Assembly (NCBI GenBank): GCA_030765485.1
Contig: JAVCCR010000013.1
Location: 1 to 49,242 of the forward strand
Length of the DNA: 49,242 nt
Source: Candidatus Gygaella obscura
Lineage (GTDB): Bacteria > Omnitrophota > Gorgyraeia > Gygaellales > Gygaellaceae
Reading direction: 5' to 3'
Shown here: in pieces, positions 23,239-31,769 of the stretch
Position numbering within the stretch: the first letter of the stretch is position 1
Layout: every line of letters starts with the position of its first letter
The notes under the pieces: generated by a model
Told to the model about the DNA's origin: nothing
What the model saw: the letters and a program-made list of their open reading frames with translations, nothing else
Databases searched by the model: none
Program-made: the position numbers and the translations under genes

Positions 23239-24984
23239 ATGATAAAAGCAAAAATAAACAATATAGAAGTAGAGGTAGCGGAAAATACGACAATTCTTGA
23301 TGCGGCCAAGAAAATAAATATAAATATTCCTACACTTTGTAAGCATCCTGATTTAAATGCAACTGCTGCATGCGGAATATGCATAGTGAAGCTTAAAAAT
23401 AACAATAAGATGCTTCGTTCCTGCTGCACGCCTTTAGAAAACAATATGGATATTATTACCCATGATGATGAGCTTCAAAGCATAAGACGTACAGTAATAG
23501 AACTTATTCTTTCTAATCATCCTAATGATTGCCTTCAGTGTGCCAGAAATAATAATTGCGAATTGCAGAGTTTGGCAGCTGATTTTGGAATAAGGGAAGT
23601 GCCCTTTAAACAGTTTTTAAGAAAGATTCCTGAAGATTCATCAACCAAGACAATTAGTATTGTACCAGAAAAATGTATTCTTTGCGGTCGATGCGTTCAG
23701 GTTTGTCAGGATATTCAGGATGTTTGGGCTTTATCATTTTTAGAACGTGGGCACAAGACCCGTATTTCAGGTGCAGGAGATATTAATTTAAGTGAAAGTC
23801 CTTGCGTTCGCTGCGGCCAATGTTCTGCGCATTGTCCGACTGGCGCAATCGCTGAATACGATCAGACTACAATGGCTTGGGACATGCTTTACAATAAGCA
23901 AAAATTCTGTGTTGCTCAAATTGCCCCAGCAGTCCGCGTTGCCATAGGCGAAGCCTTTGGTTTTAAGGATGGAGCCAATCTCACTGGAAAGCTTTACGCT
24001 GCTTTGCGTAGGTTAGGGTTTAAGGCCATATTCGATACTTCTTTTGGAGCTGATCTTACAATTATGGAAGAGGCGTCAGAGTTTGTCAGCAGATTTGTTC
24101 ATAAAAAAGGAAAGCTGCCTTTGATTACGACATGCTGTCCTTCATGGGTGGATTTTATGGAAAAGTTCTATCCTGATATGATAGAGCATTTTTCAACAGC
24201 AAAAAGCCCGCATGAGATGGTTGGGGTGCTTTCTAAAACTTATTATGCTAAGAAGAATAATATTGATCCTAAAAACGTGGCGATGATTTCTGTTATGCCT
24301 TGCACTTCCAAAAAGTATGAGATTACAAGAAATGATGATATGTTTGCTTCTGGAAACCAGGACATAGACATTGTTTTAACCACCAGAGAATTGGCTCGTA
24401 TGATAAAACAGGCAGGGATTGCATTTGAAGACCTGCCGGATGAACAACCGGATCATATTTTAGGTGAATATAGCGGAGCAGGTGTAATCTTTGGAGCCAC
24501 AGGTGGTGTTATGGAGGCAGCTTTAAGAACAGCATATTTTTTAGTAACAGGCGAAAATTATCCGAATATAGAGTTTAAAAGTGTCAGGGGATTAAAAGGG
24601 GTTAAGGAAACGGAAATAGATATTTCAGGGAAAAAGATAAAAATTGCTATTGCACATGGGCTTGGTAATGTAAAATATGTAATAAATAGGATTGAGAAGG
24701 CGATTGCTGAAGGAAGCGAATTACCGTATCATTTCGTTGAGGTTATGGCTTGCGTTGGTGGTTGTGTTGGCGGCGGCGGTCAGCCTTATGGTGTAACGGA
24801 TAAGCTTCGTATTGCCCGTGCAAACGGACTTTATGCGGATGATGAAAGTAAAGAAATTCGTTATTCTCATGACAACCCGTTTATTAAAAAACTTTACGAT
24901 GATTTTTTAGTTAAACCTTTAAGCGATAAATCTCATAGTTTGCTGCATACAATGTATAAACCACGAGCTCTTTATAAGAAATAA
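23239..24984 (+). CDS. hydA: [FeFe]-hydrogenase catalytic subunit 2
   Basis: The second H2-forming catalytic subunit, 581 residues. It has an N-terminal [2Fe-2S] domain (CKHPDLNATAACGIC), a His-Cys3 cluster (HPNDCLQCARNNNC), two [4Fe-4S] motifs (CILCGRCVQVC and CVRCGQCSAHC) and a full H-domain: L1 TTCCPSW (Cys299 proton-relay position, Cys300 ligand), L2 MPCTSKKYE (Cys355) and L3 EVMACVGGCVGGGGQP (Cys505, Cys509). All H-cluster ligands are present, unlike HydA1 where the second L1 Cys is Ser. It is the last gene of the structural block; a 116-base gap with RNA-folding potential follows. Confidence 0.96.
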   Translation: MIKAKINNIEVEVAENTTILDAAKKININIPTLCKHPDLNATAACGICIVKLKNNNKMLRSCCTPLENNMDIITHDDELQSIRRTVIELILSNHPNDCLQCARNNNCELQSLAADFGIREVPFKQFLRKIPEDSSTKTISIVPEKCILCGRCVQVCQDIQDVWALSFLERGHKTRISGAGDINLSESPCVRCGQCSAHCPTGAIAEYDQTTMAWDMLYNKQKFCVAQIAPAVRVAIGEAFGFKDGANLTGKLYAALRRLGFKAIFDTSFGADLTIMEEASEFVSRFVHKKGKLPLITTCCPSWVDFMEKFYPDMIEHFSTAKSPHEMVGVLSKTYYAKKNNIDPKNVAMISVMPCTSKKYEITRNDDMFASGNQDIDIVLTTRELARMIKQAGIAFEDLPDEQPDHILGEYSGAGVIFGATGGVMEAALRTAYFLVTGENYPNIEFKSVRGLKGVKETEIDISGKKIKIAIAHGLGNVKYVINRIEKAIAEGSELPYHFVEVMACVGGCVGGGGQPYGVTDKLRIARANGLYADDESKEIRYSHDNPFIKKLYDDFLVKPLSDKSHSLLHTMYKPRALYKK

Positions 24985-24994
24985 ATCTTTTATA

Positions 24995-25086
24995 CCTGCG
25001 GTAAGGATTGTTATCTAAAGCCAAGGGGCTGGTTGATTATTAAGATTACCCAATCCTTTTCTTTGCAGGTTGGGTTTCTTTATTTT
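24995..25086 (+). promoter_or_regulatory. Candidate structured leader/attenuator before the maturation genes
   Basis: Nested pairings can be drawn by eye: CCTGC 24995-24999 with GCAGG 25065-25069; GGATTG 25005-25010 with CAATCC 25051-25056; ATCT 25013-25016 with AGAT 25043-25046; AGCC 25019-25022 with GGCT 25027-25030. A competing hairpin pairs ACCCAA 25048-25053 with TTGGGT 25070-25075 and is followed by a T-rich run, as in an intrinsic terminator. The two folds exclude each other, the logic of a riboswitch or attenuator. I do not recognise a known class. No energy calculation was possible. Confidence 0.45.
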
Positions 25087-25100
25087 TAAAAGGAGATAAG

Positions 25101-25361
25101 ATGAATAAAAGAATCGGTTTTGTGGGAATAATTATCGAAAATAGAAAGGTTAATGCATCTTTAGTTAATAAGGTGTTATCTGAATATGCAGATTTTATCG
25201 TTGCCAGAACTGGTGTTCCTGTAAAAGAAAGAAACTGTTCTGTAATAAATTTGGTTGTGGATATTTCTACTGATGACTGCGGTTCTTTAACTGGCAGGCT
25301 TGGTAAAATTGAAGGTGTTTCAGTTCGTTCGGTTCTCAGCAAGGAGAAAAAAGATGTTTAA
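25101..25361 (+). CDS. TM1266-type iron-only hydrogenase system regulator
   Basis: An 86-residue ACT-like protein. It matches the small TM1266 family found almost only beside [FeFe]-hydrogenase maturation genes: KRIGFVGIIIENRKV at the start, VLSEYADFIVARTGVP in the middle, and LTGRLGKIEGVSVRSVLS at the end. It is presumed to be a ligand-sensing regulator or assembly helper; the ligand is unknown. It has an AAAGGAG ribosome binding site and overlaps hydF by 8 bases, so it forms a unit with hydF, hydG and hydE. Confidence 0.9.
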   Translation: MNKRIGFVGIIIENRKVNASLVNKVLSEYADFIVARTGVPVKERNCSVINLVVDISTDDCGSLTGRLGKIEGVSVRSVLSKEKKDV

Positions 25362-26604
25362 GACGCCGAAGTCTTTAAGATTGCAACTTGGTCTATTTGG
25401 CAGAACTAATGTTGGTAAGTCTACGTTTTTAAATTATGTTGCTTCTCAAGATGTAGCGATTACCTCACCTGTTCCTGGAACAACAACTGATGTTGTGGAA
25501 AAGTCAATGGAGCTTCTTCCAATCGGCCCGGTAGTGTTTTTAGATACGGCTGGTCTGGATGATGTTTCTTGTCTTGCAAAAGAAAGACTGAAGAAGACAA
25601 AAAATATTTTCACTAGAGCCGATATGTTTGTAATTTTAACTGAATCAAATAAATGGCAGGGATATGAAGATGAAATAGTAAAAGAAGCTGACAAACAAAA
25701 TGCTCCAGTTATTATTATTGTTAATAAGATTGATTTAAATAGTCCCAAGAAAGATTTCCTGGATAAATTAAGTAAAATTTCTTCAAGAATAGTTTTATCT
25801 TCAAGTATTGATAGTCAAAATAGAGATCATACTATAAATGAATTTAAACGTTTTGTAATTGAGTTATGCCCCGAGGATTTTATAAATCCTCCTGCGTTAA
25901 TAGGTGATTTATTACCTAAAAAGGATTTGGCGATATTAATCGTTCCTATTGATCTTGAGGCTCCCAAAGGAAGGATAATTCTGCCGCAGGTTCAGGCAAT
26001 AAGAGATATTTTAGATAATAATCAGATGTCTTTAGTAGTAAAAGAATCTGAATTCAAAAAGTCTTTGGATAATCTAAAGGTAAAACCCTCTTTAGTTGTC
26101 TGCGATTCTCAGGTTGTAGATCGCATGGTAAAGGAAACTCCCAAAGATATAAAATGTACAACGTTTTCCATTCTTTTTACGCGTTATAAGTCAGATTTAC
26201 TCCAGGAGGTTAAGGGGGTTTTTACAATAGATGAGCTTAAGAAAACCGATAAGATTTTGATTGCCGAGGCCTGTTCGCATCATCCAATAGGAGACGATAT
26301 CGGACGCGTCAAGATTCCTAAATGGCTTCGGGATTATTTAGGTTTTGATCTGGGCATTGATGTTACCGCTGGTAGGGATTATCCAGATGATTTAAGTAAA
26401 TATAAATTAATTATTCATTGTGGCGCCTGTATGATTACCCGCAGGGAAATGCTTGCAAGAATTCAAAAAGCAAGGGAAGAATCCATTGCTGTTACTAATT
26501 ACGGTATTGCTATTTCTTATTTAAATGGTGTTTTAGAGCGCGTATTAAGTCCATTTCCAGAGGCATTGAGGATATTTCAACAAGAGAAAGCGAAGCAAAA
26601 ATGA
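25354..26604 (+). CDS. hydF: [FeFe]-hydrogenase maturation GTPase HydF
   Basis: The scaffold GTPase that carries the diiron subcluster and delivers it to HydA. ATG 25354 is chosen because AAGGAG precedes it; the upstream in-frame ATG at 25300 has none. The 416 residues show G1 FGRTNVGKST, G3 DTAGLDD and G4 NKID, then a dimerisation region and a C-terminal cluster domain with EACSHHPIGDDIGRVKIP and HCGACMITRRE, supplying the conserved CxHx(n)HCxxC ligands. All expected motifs are intact. Its stop overlaps the hydG start (ATGA). Confidence 0.96.
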   Translation: MFKTPKSLRLQLGLFGRTNVGKSTFLNYVASQDVAITSPVPGTTTDVVEKSMELLPIGPVVFLDTAGLDDVSCLAKERLKKTKNIFTRADMFVILTESNKWQGYEDEIVKEADKQNAPVIIIVNKIDLNSPKKDFLDKLSKISSRIVLSSSIDSQNRDHTINEFKRFVIELCPEDFINPPALIGDLLPKKDLAILIVPIDLEAPKGRIILPQVQAIRDILDNNQMSLVVKESEFKKSLDNLKVKPSLVVCDSQVVDRMVKETPKDIKCTTFSILFTRYKSDLLQEVKGVFTIDELKKTDKILIAEACSHHPIGDDIGRVKIPKWLRDYLGFDLGIDVTAGRDYPDDLSKYKLIIHCGACMITRREMLARIQKAREESIAVTNYGIAISYLNGVLERVLSPFPEALRIFQQEKAKQK

Positions 26605-28091
26605 AAACTATCAATATAGATAATTGGATAAAACAAAGAATTAAACAAAATCAAATTGATAAGTATTTAAACAACGGTAAAGATTTTATAGATGATGATA
26701 AACTAAATAGTTTATTAGCCAAAAATAATAGGCCTGATAATAAGCTTATAGAGGATATTATAGCTAAGAGTCTAGAGATAAATACTCTTAGTCTTGAAGA
26801 GGTAGCATGTCTTTTAAACGTTGAAGATGACAATCTTTTAGAAAAGATGAAACAGGCTTGCAAAAGGATAAAAAAGAATGTGTATGATAATAGGATTGTT
26901 ACCTTTGCCCCGCTTTATCTGGGAAATTTTTGCGTTAATGATTGCCTTTATTGCGGGTTTAAAAGGTCTAATTTACAGGCAAAAAGAAGAGTACTTTCAG
27001 TTGAAGAGATAAAAAGAGAAGTCAAGGTTTTGGCTGGTAAAATCGGACATAAAAGACTTATTGTTGTCTATGGAGAAGACCCTAGGCAGGGTATTGATTA
27101 TATGATGCAGTCTATAAAAGCGATTTATTCGGTCCAAGAGAAAACAAAACACGGCGTAGGTTCAATTAGACGCGTGAATGTCAATGCTTCGCCACTTTCG
27201 GTTGAGGAGCTTCAAAAATTAAAAGAAGTTGGAATCGGGACCTATCAGGTTTTTCAGGAAACTTATCATCACGATACGTACAAGAAGGTGCACCCGATTA
27301 ATACCATAAAAGGTAATTATGCCTGGAGGTTATATTGTATGCACAGGGCTTTTGAAGCAGGTGTAGATGATGTAGGTTTGGGGGTTCTATTTGGTCTTTA
27401 TGACTGGAGATTTGAGGTTTTGGGGCTTTGTGCACATAATATTGAACTTGAGAAGCGTTTTAATATTGGAGCTCATACTATATCATTTCCCAGACTTGAG
27501 CCAGCACATAATGCTCCTTTAACGCTTAAGTCTCAGTTTAAGGTAAATGATAGAGATTTTAAAAAGCTTATAATGGTGATTAGGCTTGCTGTGCCATATA
27601 CAGGTATGATTATTACTGCAAGAGAGAATGCTTTAATCAGAGAAGAAGCAGTGGAATTGGGCATAACTCAGACAGATGCTTCTACTAAAATCGGAATCGG
27701 TGCATATAGTGAAAATAAAGATATCCAAGAAGATGATCGTCAGCAGTTTATTTTAGGTGATACCAGAAGCTTAGATGAATTAATCCGTTCTTTTGCAAAA
27801 AAAGGTCATATTACTTCTTTTTGTACAGCTGGATACCGCTGCGGTAGAACAGGTAAATGCATTATGGAGCTTCTCAAGTCTGGAGCAGAAGGCAAATTCT
27901 GTAAGCTTAATGCAATACTTACTTTTCGTGAATGGTTAGATGATTTTGCGAGTGAAGAGACTAAGAAAGTAGCTGAGCCGGTGATAGAAAAAGAAATTAA
28001 TGAAGTAAAAAAATCTATGCCTAAGGTATTTACGCAGTTTATGGATTATTATGGTAGAATCAAGCAGGGCGAGCGGGATCTATACTTTTAA
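26601..28091 (+). CDS. hydG: [FeFe]-hydrogenase maturase HydG (tyrosine lyase), variant C-terminal cluster motif
   Basis: A radical SAM enzyme that splits tyrosine to give the CO and CN ligands of the H-cluster. It is 496 residues, the usual length. The SAM cluster is Cys111, Cys115, Cys118 (CVNDCLYC). HydG normally ends with CTACYR...C (CX2CX22C) holding a second cluster that forms the Fe(CO)(CN) product. Here the text is CTAGYRCGRTGKC: Cys408 and Cys434 are kept, the middle ligand is Gly411, and extra cysteines sit at 414 and 420. The shift may be compensatory or may alter function. As the only HydG in view, it probably still serves both HydA proteins. Confidence 0.93.
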   Translation: MKTINIDNWIKQRIKQNQIDKYLNNGKDFIDDDKLNSLLAKNNRPDNKLIEDIIAKSLEINTLSLEEVACLLNVEDDNLLEKMKQACKRIKKNVYDNRIVTFAPLYLGNFCVNDCLYCGFKRSNLQAKRRVLSVEEIKREVKVLAGKIGHKRLIVVYGEDPRQGIDYMMQSIKAIYSVQEKTKHGVGSIRRVNVNASPLSVEELQKLKEVGIGTYQVFQETYHHDTYKKVHPINTIKGNYAWRLYCMHRAFEAGVDDVGLGVLFGLYDWRFEVLGLCAHNIELEKRFNIGAHTISFPRLEPAHNAPLTLKSQFKVNDRDFKKLIMVIRLAVPYTGMIITARENALIREEAVELGITQTDASTKIGIGAYSENKDIQEDDRQQFILGDTRSLDELIRSFAKKGHITSFCTAGYRCGRTGKCIMELLKSGAEGKFCKLNAILTFREWLDDFASEETKKVAEPVIEKEINEVKKSMPKVFTQFMDYYGRIKQGERDLYF

Positions 28092-28092
28092 A

Positions 28093-29067
28093 ATGGATAA
28101 AAGTGAAATTTTAACTTATTTAACAAAAACCCCTTTTGATGAATTAGTCAATGCGGCTAATTCTTTAAGGAAAAAGCATATTGGAGAAAAAGTTTATATT
28201 CGGGCAATAGTTGAATTCTCCAATTATTGTGTGAGAAATTGTCTTTATTGCGGTTTAAGAAAAGACAGCAAACAAATAGATAGATACAGAATGGTTTCTG
28301 ATGAAATATCTTCAGTTGTTAAAAAAATAACAAAAATTAATTTAAGGACAGTTGTTTTGCAGTCAGGGGATGATTTTTATTACACAAAAAAGAAAATATG
28401 TACTATTATAGAAGCTATTAAAAGTGCTGATAGTGATATTGCTATAACATTATCTATTGGAGAACGACCTTTTTCTGAATACGTTGCTTTTAGAAAATTA
28501 GGCGCAGATCGCTTTTTATTAAAGCATGAAACGATAAACAGCAGTCTTTATGCAAAATTACATCCTAGTCAGAATTTAAAAAGAAGAATCAAAACAATAG
28601 AGTATTTAAGAAAGATAGGTTTTCAGGTAGGTATTGGTAATATTATAGGTTTGCCAGGTCAGACATTAGAGGATTTAGCAGACGATATTATTTTTATGCA
28701 GGATTTTCAACCGGATATGATCGGGATAGGCCCATTTCTTCCGCAGAAATATACACCTTTAAATAAGCATGTTTTTAAGAATATAGATTTAGTTTTAAGA
28801 GTTATTGCTTTGGCTAGAATAGTTACAAAAGATTCTCATATTCCAGCAACTACAGCAATGGCAACAGCGAAAAAAAACGGGCAGTTGTCTGCTTTAGGTG
28901 TCGGAGCGAATGTAATAATGGTAGATTTTACGCCTTCAAAGTATAGAAAAAATTACAGGATATATGATGATAAGATTAAAATAAGTTTAAAAAAAGCAGA
29001 AGAGACTATTAGAGAAGCGGGCAGGGTTATGTCTTATGCTAGAGGCGATTCATTAAAAAATGAATAA
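28093..29067 (+). CDS. hydE: [FeFe]-hydrogenase maturase HydE
   Basis: A radical SAM maturase acting on the HydG-derived iron synthon during diiron-site assembly. It is about 324 residues from ATG 28093, chosen because it follows the hydG stop by one base; an in-frame ATG at 28051 would overlap hydG by 41 bases and gives an atypical N-terminus. Cys46, Cys50 and Cys53 (CVRNCLYC) bind the SAM cluster. Further typical text is VVLQSGDDFYYTKKKI, LSIGERPFSEY and GNIIGLPGQTLEDLADDI. No obvious ribosome binding site is present, so translation is likely coupled to hydG. Confidence 0.95.
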   Translation: MDKSEILTYLTKTPFDELVNAANSLRKKHIGEKVYIRAIVEFSNYCVRNCLYCGLRKDSKQIDRYRMVSDEISSVVKKITKINLRTVVLQSGDDFYYTKKKICTIIEAIKSADSDIAITLSIGERPFSEYVAFRKLGADRFLLKHETINSSLYAKLHPSQNLKRRIKTIEYLRKIGFQVGIGNIIGLPGQTLEDLADDIIFMQDFQPDMIGIGPFLPQKYTPLNKHVFKNIDLVLRVIALARIVTKDSHIPATTAMATAKKNGQLSALGVGANVIMVDFTPSKYRKNYRIYDDKIKISLKKAEETIREAGRVMSYARGDSLKNE

Positions 29068-29100
29068 AGTTATGTTAATTATTAATTTAGGGGGTATCTT

Positions 29101-29418
29101 ATGTTAAATTTTAAACAGATAGACGAATCAAGAAAATTATTAGGCTTAAAGGAAGAAGCTACTTTTACAGAGATTAAGCAGGTCTATCGGCAACTGGTTT
29201 TGAAATATCATCCTGATAGGTGTTCTGAACAGCAGAAGAATAGTTATCAGGAGAAGATTAAACAAATTAATCATGCTAGAGACATAATTATGAATTACTG
29301 TTTGGGTTATAGATTTTCATTTAAAGATAAAGAGATCAGAAGACAGTCTTTAGATGAAGAGCAATTGCGTCATCTGAGAAAATTCTATGACGGGTGGTGG
29401 GGAGATTTAGATTTATGA
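29101..29418 (+). CDS. Small J-domain protein
   Basis: A 105-residue protein consisting mainly of a DnaJ domain (residues about 9-65): LLGLKEEATFTEIKQVYRQ and YHPDRCSEQQK, with the HPD tripeptide needed to stimulate Hsp70. It has no Gly/Phe, zinc-finger or substrate domains, so it is a type III co-chaperone. The Trp-rich C-terminus (YDGWWGDLDL) is unusual. It follows hydE by 33 bases with an AGGGGG ribosome binding site and overlaps the methyltransferase start (ATGA). A role in helping DnaK fold hydrogenase or iron-sulfur proteins is possible but inferred. Confidence 0.88.
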   Translation: MLNFKQIDESRKLLGLKEEATFTEIKQVYRQLVLKYHPDRCSEQQKNSYQEKIKQINHARDIIMNYCLGYRFSFKDKEIRRQSLDEEQLRHLRKFYDGWWGDLDL

Positions 29419-30035
29419 TAGAGATTTTTGATAAGCATTATAGAGAATATGATAATTGGTACGAGAGGAATAAATTTGTTTATTTATCCGAAATTGAAGC
29501 TATTAAAAAATTATTGCCTTCAAGAGGTATAGGTTTAGAAGTAGGAGTAGGGACTGGTAGGTTTGCTTCTGTATTAGGAGTTGATTTTGGAATAGATCTT
29601 TCTATGAATATGTTAAAAATCGCAAGAGACAGAAAAGTAAAAGTTTGTTTGTCTGATGCTGAAAATATTCCTTTTAAGGAAAGTTTCTTTGACTACATAT
29701 TGATAAGTGTTACAATGGCTTTTGTTGAGAATCCAGGAAAAGTCCTGCAGCAGGTAAAAAAAATATTAAAGAAAAACGGCCAGCTTGTTATTGGAATTAT
29801 TGAAAAGAACAGTTTGTTGGGTAAAGAATACAGAAGAAGAAAAAGTCATTTTTACAAACAGGCAAATTTATTTACTGTTCAAAAACTAACCAGTTTATTA
29901 ATTAAAAATGGTTTTGACTGTTTTAGTTATTATCAAACTATATTTGGTGTATTAGAATCTATTCAAGAGAAGCAAGTTGCGGTTGAGGGTGTAGGCGATG
30001 GTAGTTTTGTAGTTATAAAATCAATTAACAAATAA
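29415..30035 (+). CDS. Class I SAM-dependent methyltransferase
   Basis: A 206-residue protein starting at ATG 29415, which overlaps the J-domain stop. The SAM-binding motif I is GLEVGVGTGRFA (residues about 38-49), motif II is VDFGIDLS, and SDAENIPFKESFFDYILI is the post-motif region of UbiE/Methyltransf_11 enzymes. The substrate is unknown. It could methylate a small molecule or a protein; the genes around it offer no clear clue beyond the hydrogenase maturation context. Confidence 0.86.
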   Translation: MIEIFDKHYREYDNWYERNKFVYLSEIEAIKKLLPSRGIGLEVGVGTGRFASVLGVDFGIDLSMNMLKIARDRKVKVCLSDAENIPFKESFFDYILISVTMAFVENPGKVLQQVKKILKKNGQLVIGIIEKNSLLGKEYRRRKSHFYKQANLFTVQKLTSLLIKNGFDCFSYYQTIFGVLESIQEKQVAVEGVGDGSFVVIKSINK

Positions 30036-30073
30036 AATATTACTAATATTATTTATTAAATTAGGAGGTTGTT

Positions 30074-30289
30074 ATGCCACGAGGAGATGGAACAGGTCCC
30101 TTAGGAGGACTAGGAAGAGGTATGGGTAAAAGTTCTGGTAGAGGAAGATTGGGTGGAAATCGCTCAGGGGCAGGTCTTGGTGGAAAGTGTGTTTGTCCTA
30201 ATTGCGGAACTAGTGTAATTCATCAGGCAGGAATGCCATGTTACTCTATGCAGTGCCCTAAATGTAAGGCAAAAATGGTAAGAGGATAA
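30074..30289 (+). CDS. Gly-rich N-terminus plus zinc-ribbon mini-protein (DUF5320-like)
   Basis: A 71-residue protein with a very good ribosome binding site (AGGAGG). The first 38 residues are low-complexity Gly/Arg (MPRGDGTGPLGGLGRGMG) and the rest is a zinc ribbon or iron site with CVCPNCG and CYSMQCPKCK pairs. The MPRGDGTGP start is a hallmark of small proteins often found near iron-sulfur and hydrogenase or nitrogenase accessory genes in anaerobes. The function is unknown; metal handling is a reasonable guess. Confidence 0.75.
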   Translation: MPRGDGTGPLGGLGRGMGKSSGRGRLGGNRSGAGLGGKCVCPNCGTSVIHQAGMPCYSMQCPKCKAKMVRG

Positions 30290-30326
30290 ATAATAAACTA
30301 GAATTATTAATTTAAGGAGGGTTTTA

Positions 30327-31676
30327 ATGGAGAAAAAAATAGATGTTTTAGTTGTCGGAGGAGGTCCAGCGGGAATAGTGAGCGCTATTACTGCAAAGAA
30401 ATATTATCCTTCAAAAAATGTGTTGGTGATGAAAGATATAAAAGAAGGAGTTATCCCTTGCGGCATTCCTTATATGTTTGAAAGTTTAAAAAACCCTGAA
30501 GAGAACAAATTAGGAATTGCTAGTTTGGAAAATAATAATATCGAAGTAGTTATAGATGAGGCTACAAGTATCGATAAGGATAAAAAGATAATTAATACTG
30601 CTAAGAAAGATAGCTATATTTATGAGAAGCTTGTTCTCGCTGTAGGTTCTTGCCCGATAAATCTACCGATTAAAGGGATAGATAAAAAGAATGTTTATCC
30701 TATACTTAAGGAACTCGGATATTTAAAAGAGGTAGTGCGTTACATAAGGCAATGCAAGAATATATTGGTAATTGGCGGGGGTTTTATTGGTGTTGAGTTT
30801 GCTGATGAGCTTTCAAAGATAAAAGGCGTTAAGGTAACATTAGTTGAGATGTTGCCTCATTTATTAGAAAATTCTTTTGATCCTGAATTCTCGCAGTTAG
30901 CAGAAGCCCGACTTAAAGAAAAAGGGGTCGAAGTTTTAGTTAACACTCAGGTTAAAGAGATTATTGGTAATAAACAGGTTGAAAAGGTTAGTTTTAGTAA
31001 CGGTAAAGAAATCCCCGCAGATGCGGTTATTTTAGGAGTTGGCGCTAAACCGAATATAGAATTGGCCAATAAAGCAGGTTTAGAGATAGGTAGTTGTAAA
31101 GGTATTCTTGTAGATGAGTATGGACGCGTGTCGTCTGATTCTGACATATTCGCAATAGGAGATTGTTCTTGTAAAAGAGATTTCTATACAAGAAAGGCTA
31201 TTCCGGTAATGCTTGCATCGACAGCCACATCGGAAGCGCGTATTGCTGGAGCTAATCTCTATAAGATAAAAGTTGTGCGTGAAAACAAAGGTACAATTGC
31301 TATTTATTCCACATATCTTGATGGTTTGGTGCTGGGCTCGGCTGGATTAACGGAAAATACTGCACGTAAAGAAGGTTTTGAGATTGTAGTTGGTACTGCA
31401 GATGGAGTTGATAAACATCCTGATACATTGCCTGGAGCTAGTAAAGGTAAGGTAAAATTAATCTTTTCACGCCAATCAGGGATTATTCTTGGCGGACAGA
31501 TTAGCTGTGGGATGTCTTGCGCCCAGGCTATAAATATAATCGGTATTGCTATCCAAAAAAGAATGTCAGCAACCGAACTTGAAACTTTGCAGATCGCTAC
31601 ACATCCTTATTTGACAAGTGCACCGACAATGTATCCGATTATTGTTGCTGCGCAGGATGCATGTAGTAAGATGTGA
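30327..31676 (+). CDS. FAD/NAD-linked disulfide reductase-like oxidoreductase (CoA-disulfide reductase/NADH oxidase family)
   Basis: A 449-residue two-dinucleotide-binding-domain flavoprotein. The FAD motif is DVLVVGGGPAGIVSA (residues 6-20), the single redox Cys is Cys45 in GVIPCGIPY, the NAD motif is ILVIGGGFIGVEFADEL, and the second FAD contact is DSDIFAIGDC. The C-terminal dimerisation domain follows (AIPVMLASTATSEARIAG onward). The lone active Cys marks the CoA-disulfide reductase, NADH oxidase and peroxidase branch. Likely reactions are NADH-dependent reduction of a disulfide, peroxide, sulfur or O2; the exact substrate is undecided. It probably closes the hydrogenase-associated transcription unit. 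Confidence 0.87.
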   Translation: MEKKIDVLVVGGGPAGIVSAITAKKYYPSKNVLVMKDIKEGVIPCGIPYMFESLKNPEENKLGIASLENNNIEVVIDEATSIDKDKKIINTAKKDSYIYEKLVLAVGSCPINLPIKGIDKKNVYPILKELGYLKEVVRYIRQCKNILVIGGGFIGVEFADELSKIKGVKVTLVEMLPHLLENSFDPEFSQLAEARLKEKGVEVLVNTQVKEIIGNKQVEKVSFSNGKEIPADAVILGVGAKPNIELANKAGLEIGSCKGILVDEYGRVSSDSDIFAIGDCSCKRDFYTRKAIPVMLASTATSEARIAGANLYKIKVVRENKGTIAIYSTYLDGLVLGSAGLTENTARKEGFEIVVGTADGVDKHPDTLPGASKGKVKLIFSRQSGIILGGQISCGMSCAQAINIIGIAIQKRMSATELETLQIATHPYLTSAPTMYPIIVAAQDACSKM

Positions 31677-31769
31677 TATTTTAATACGTTTGTAAAGTAA
31701 CTATAGTATAGAGGATTATTTATTTTAGATTGTTTTGATAATTTGATCGACGATAAATTAAATTAGCGC

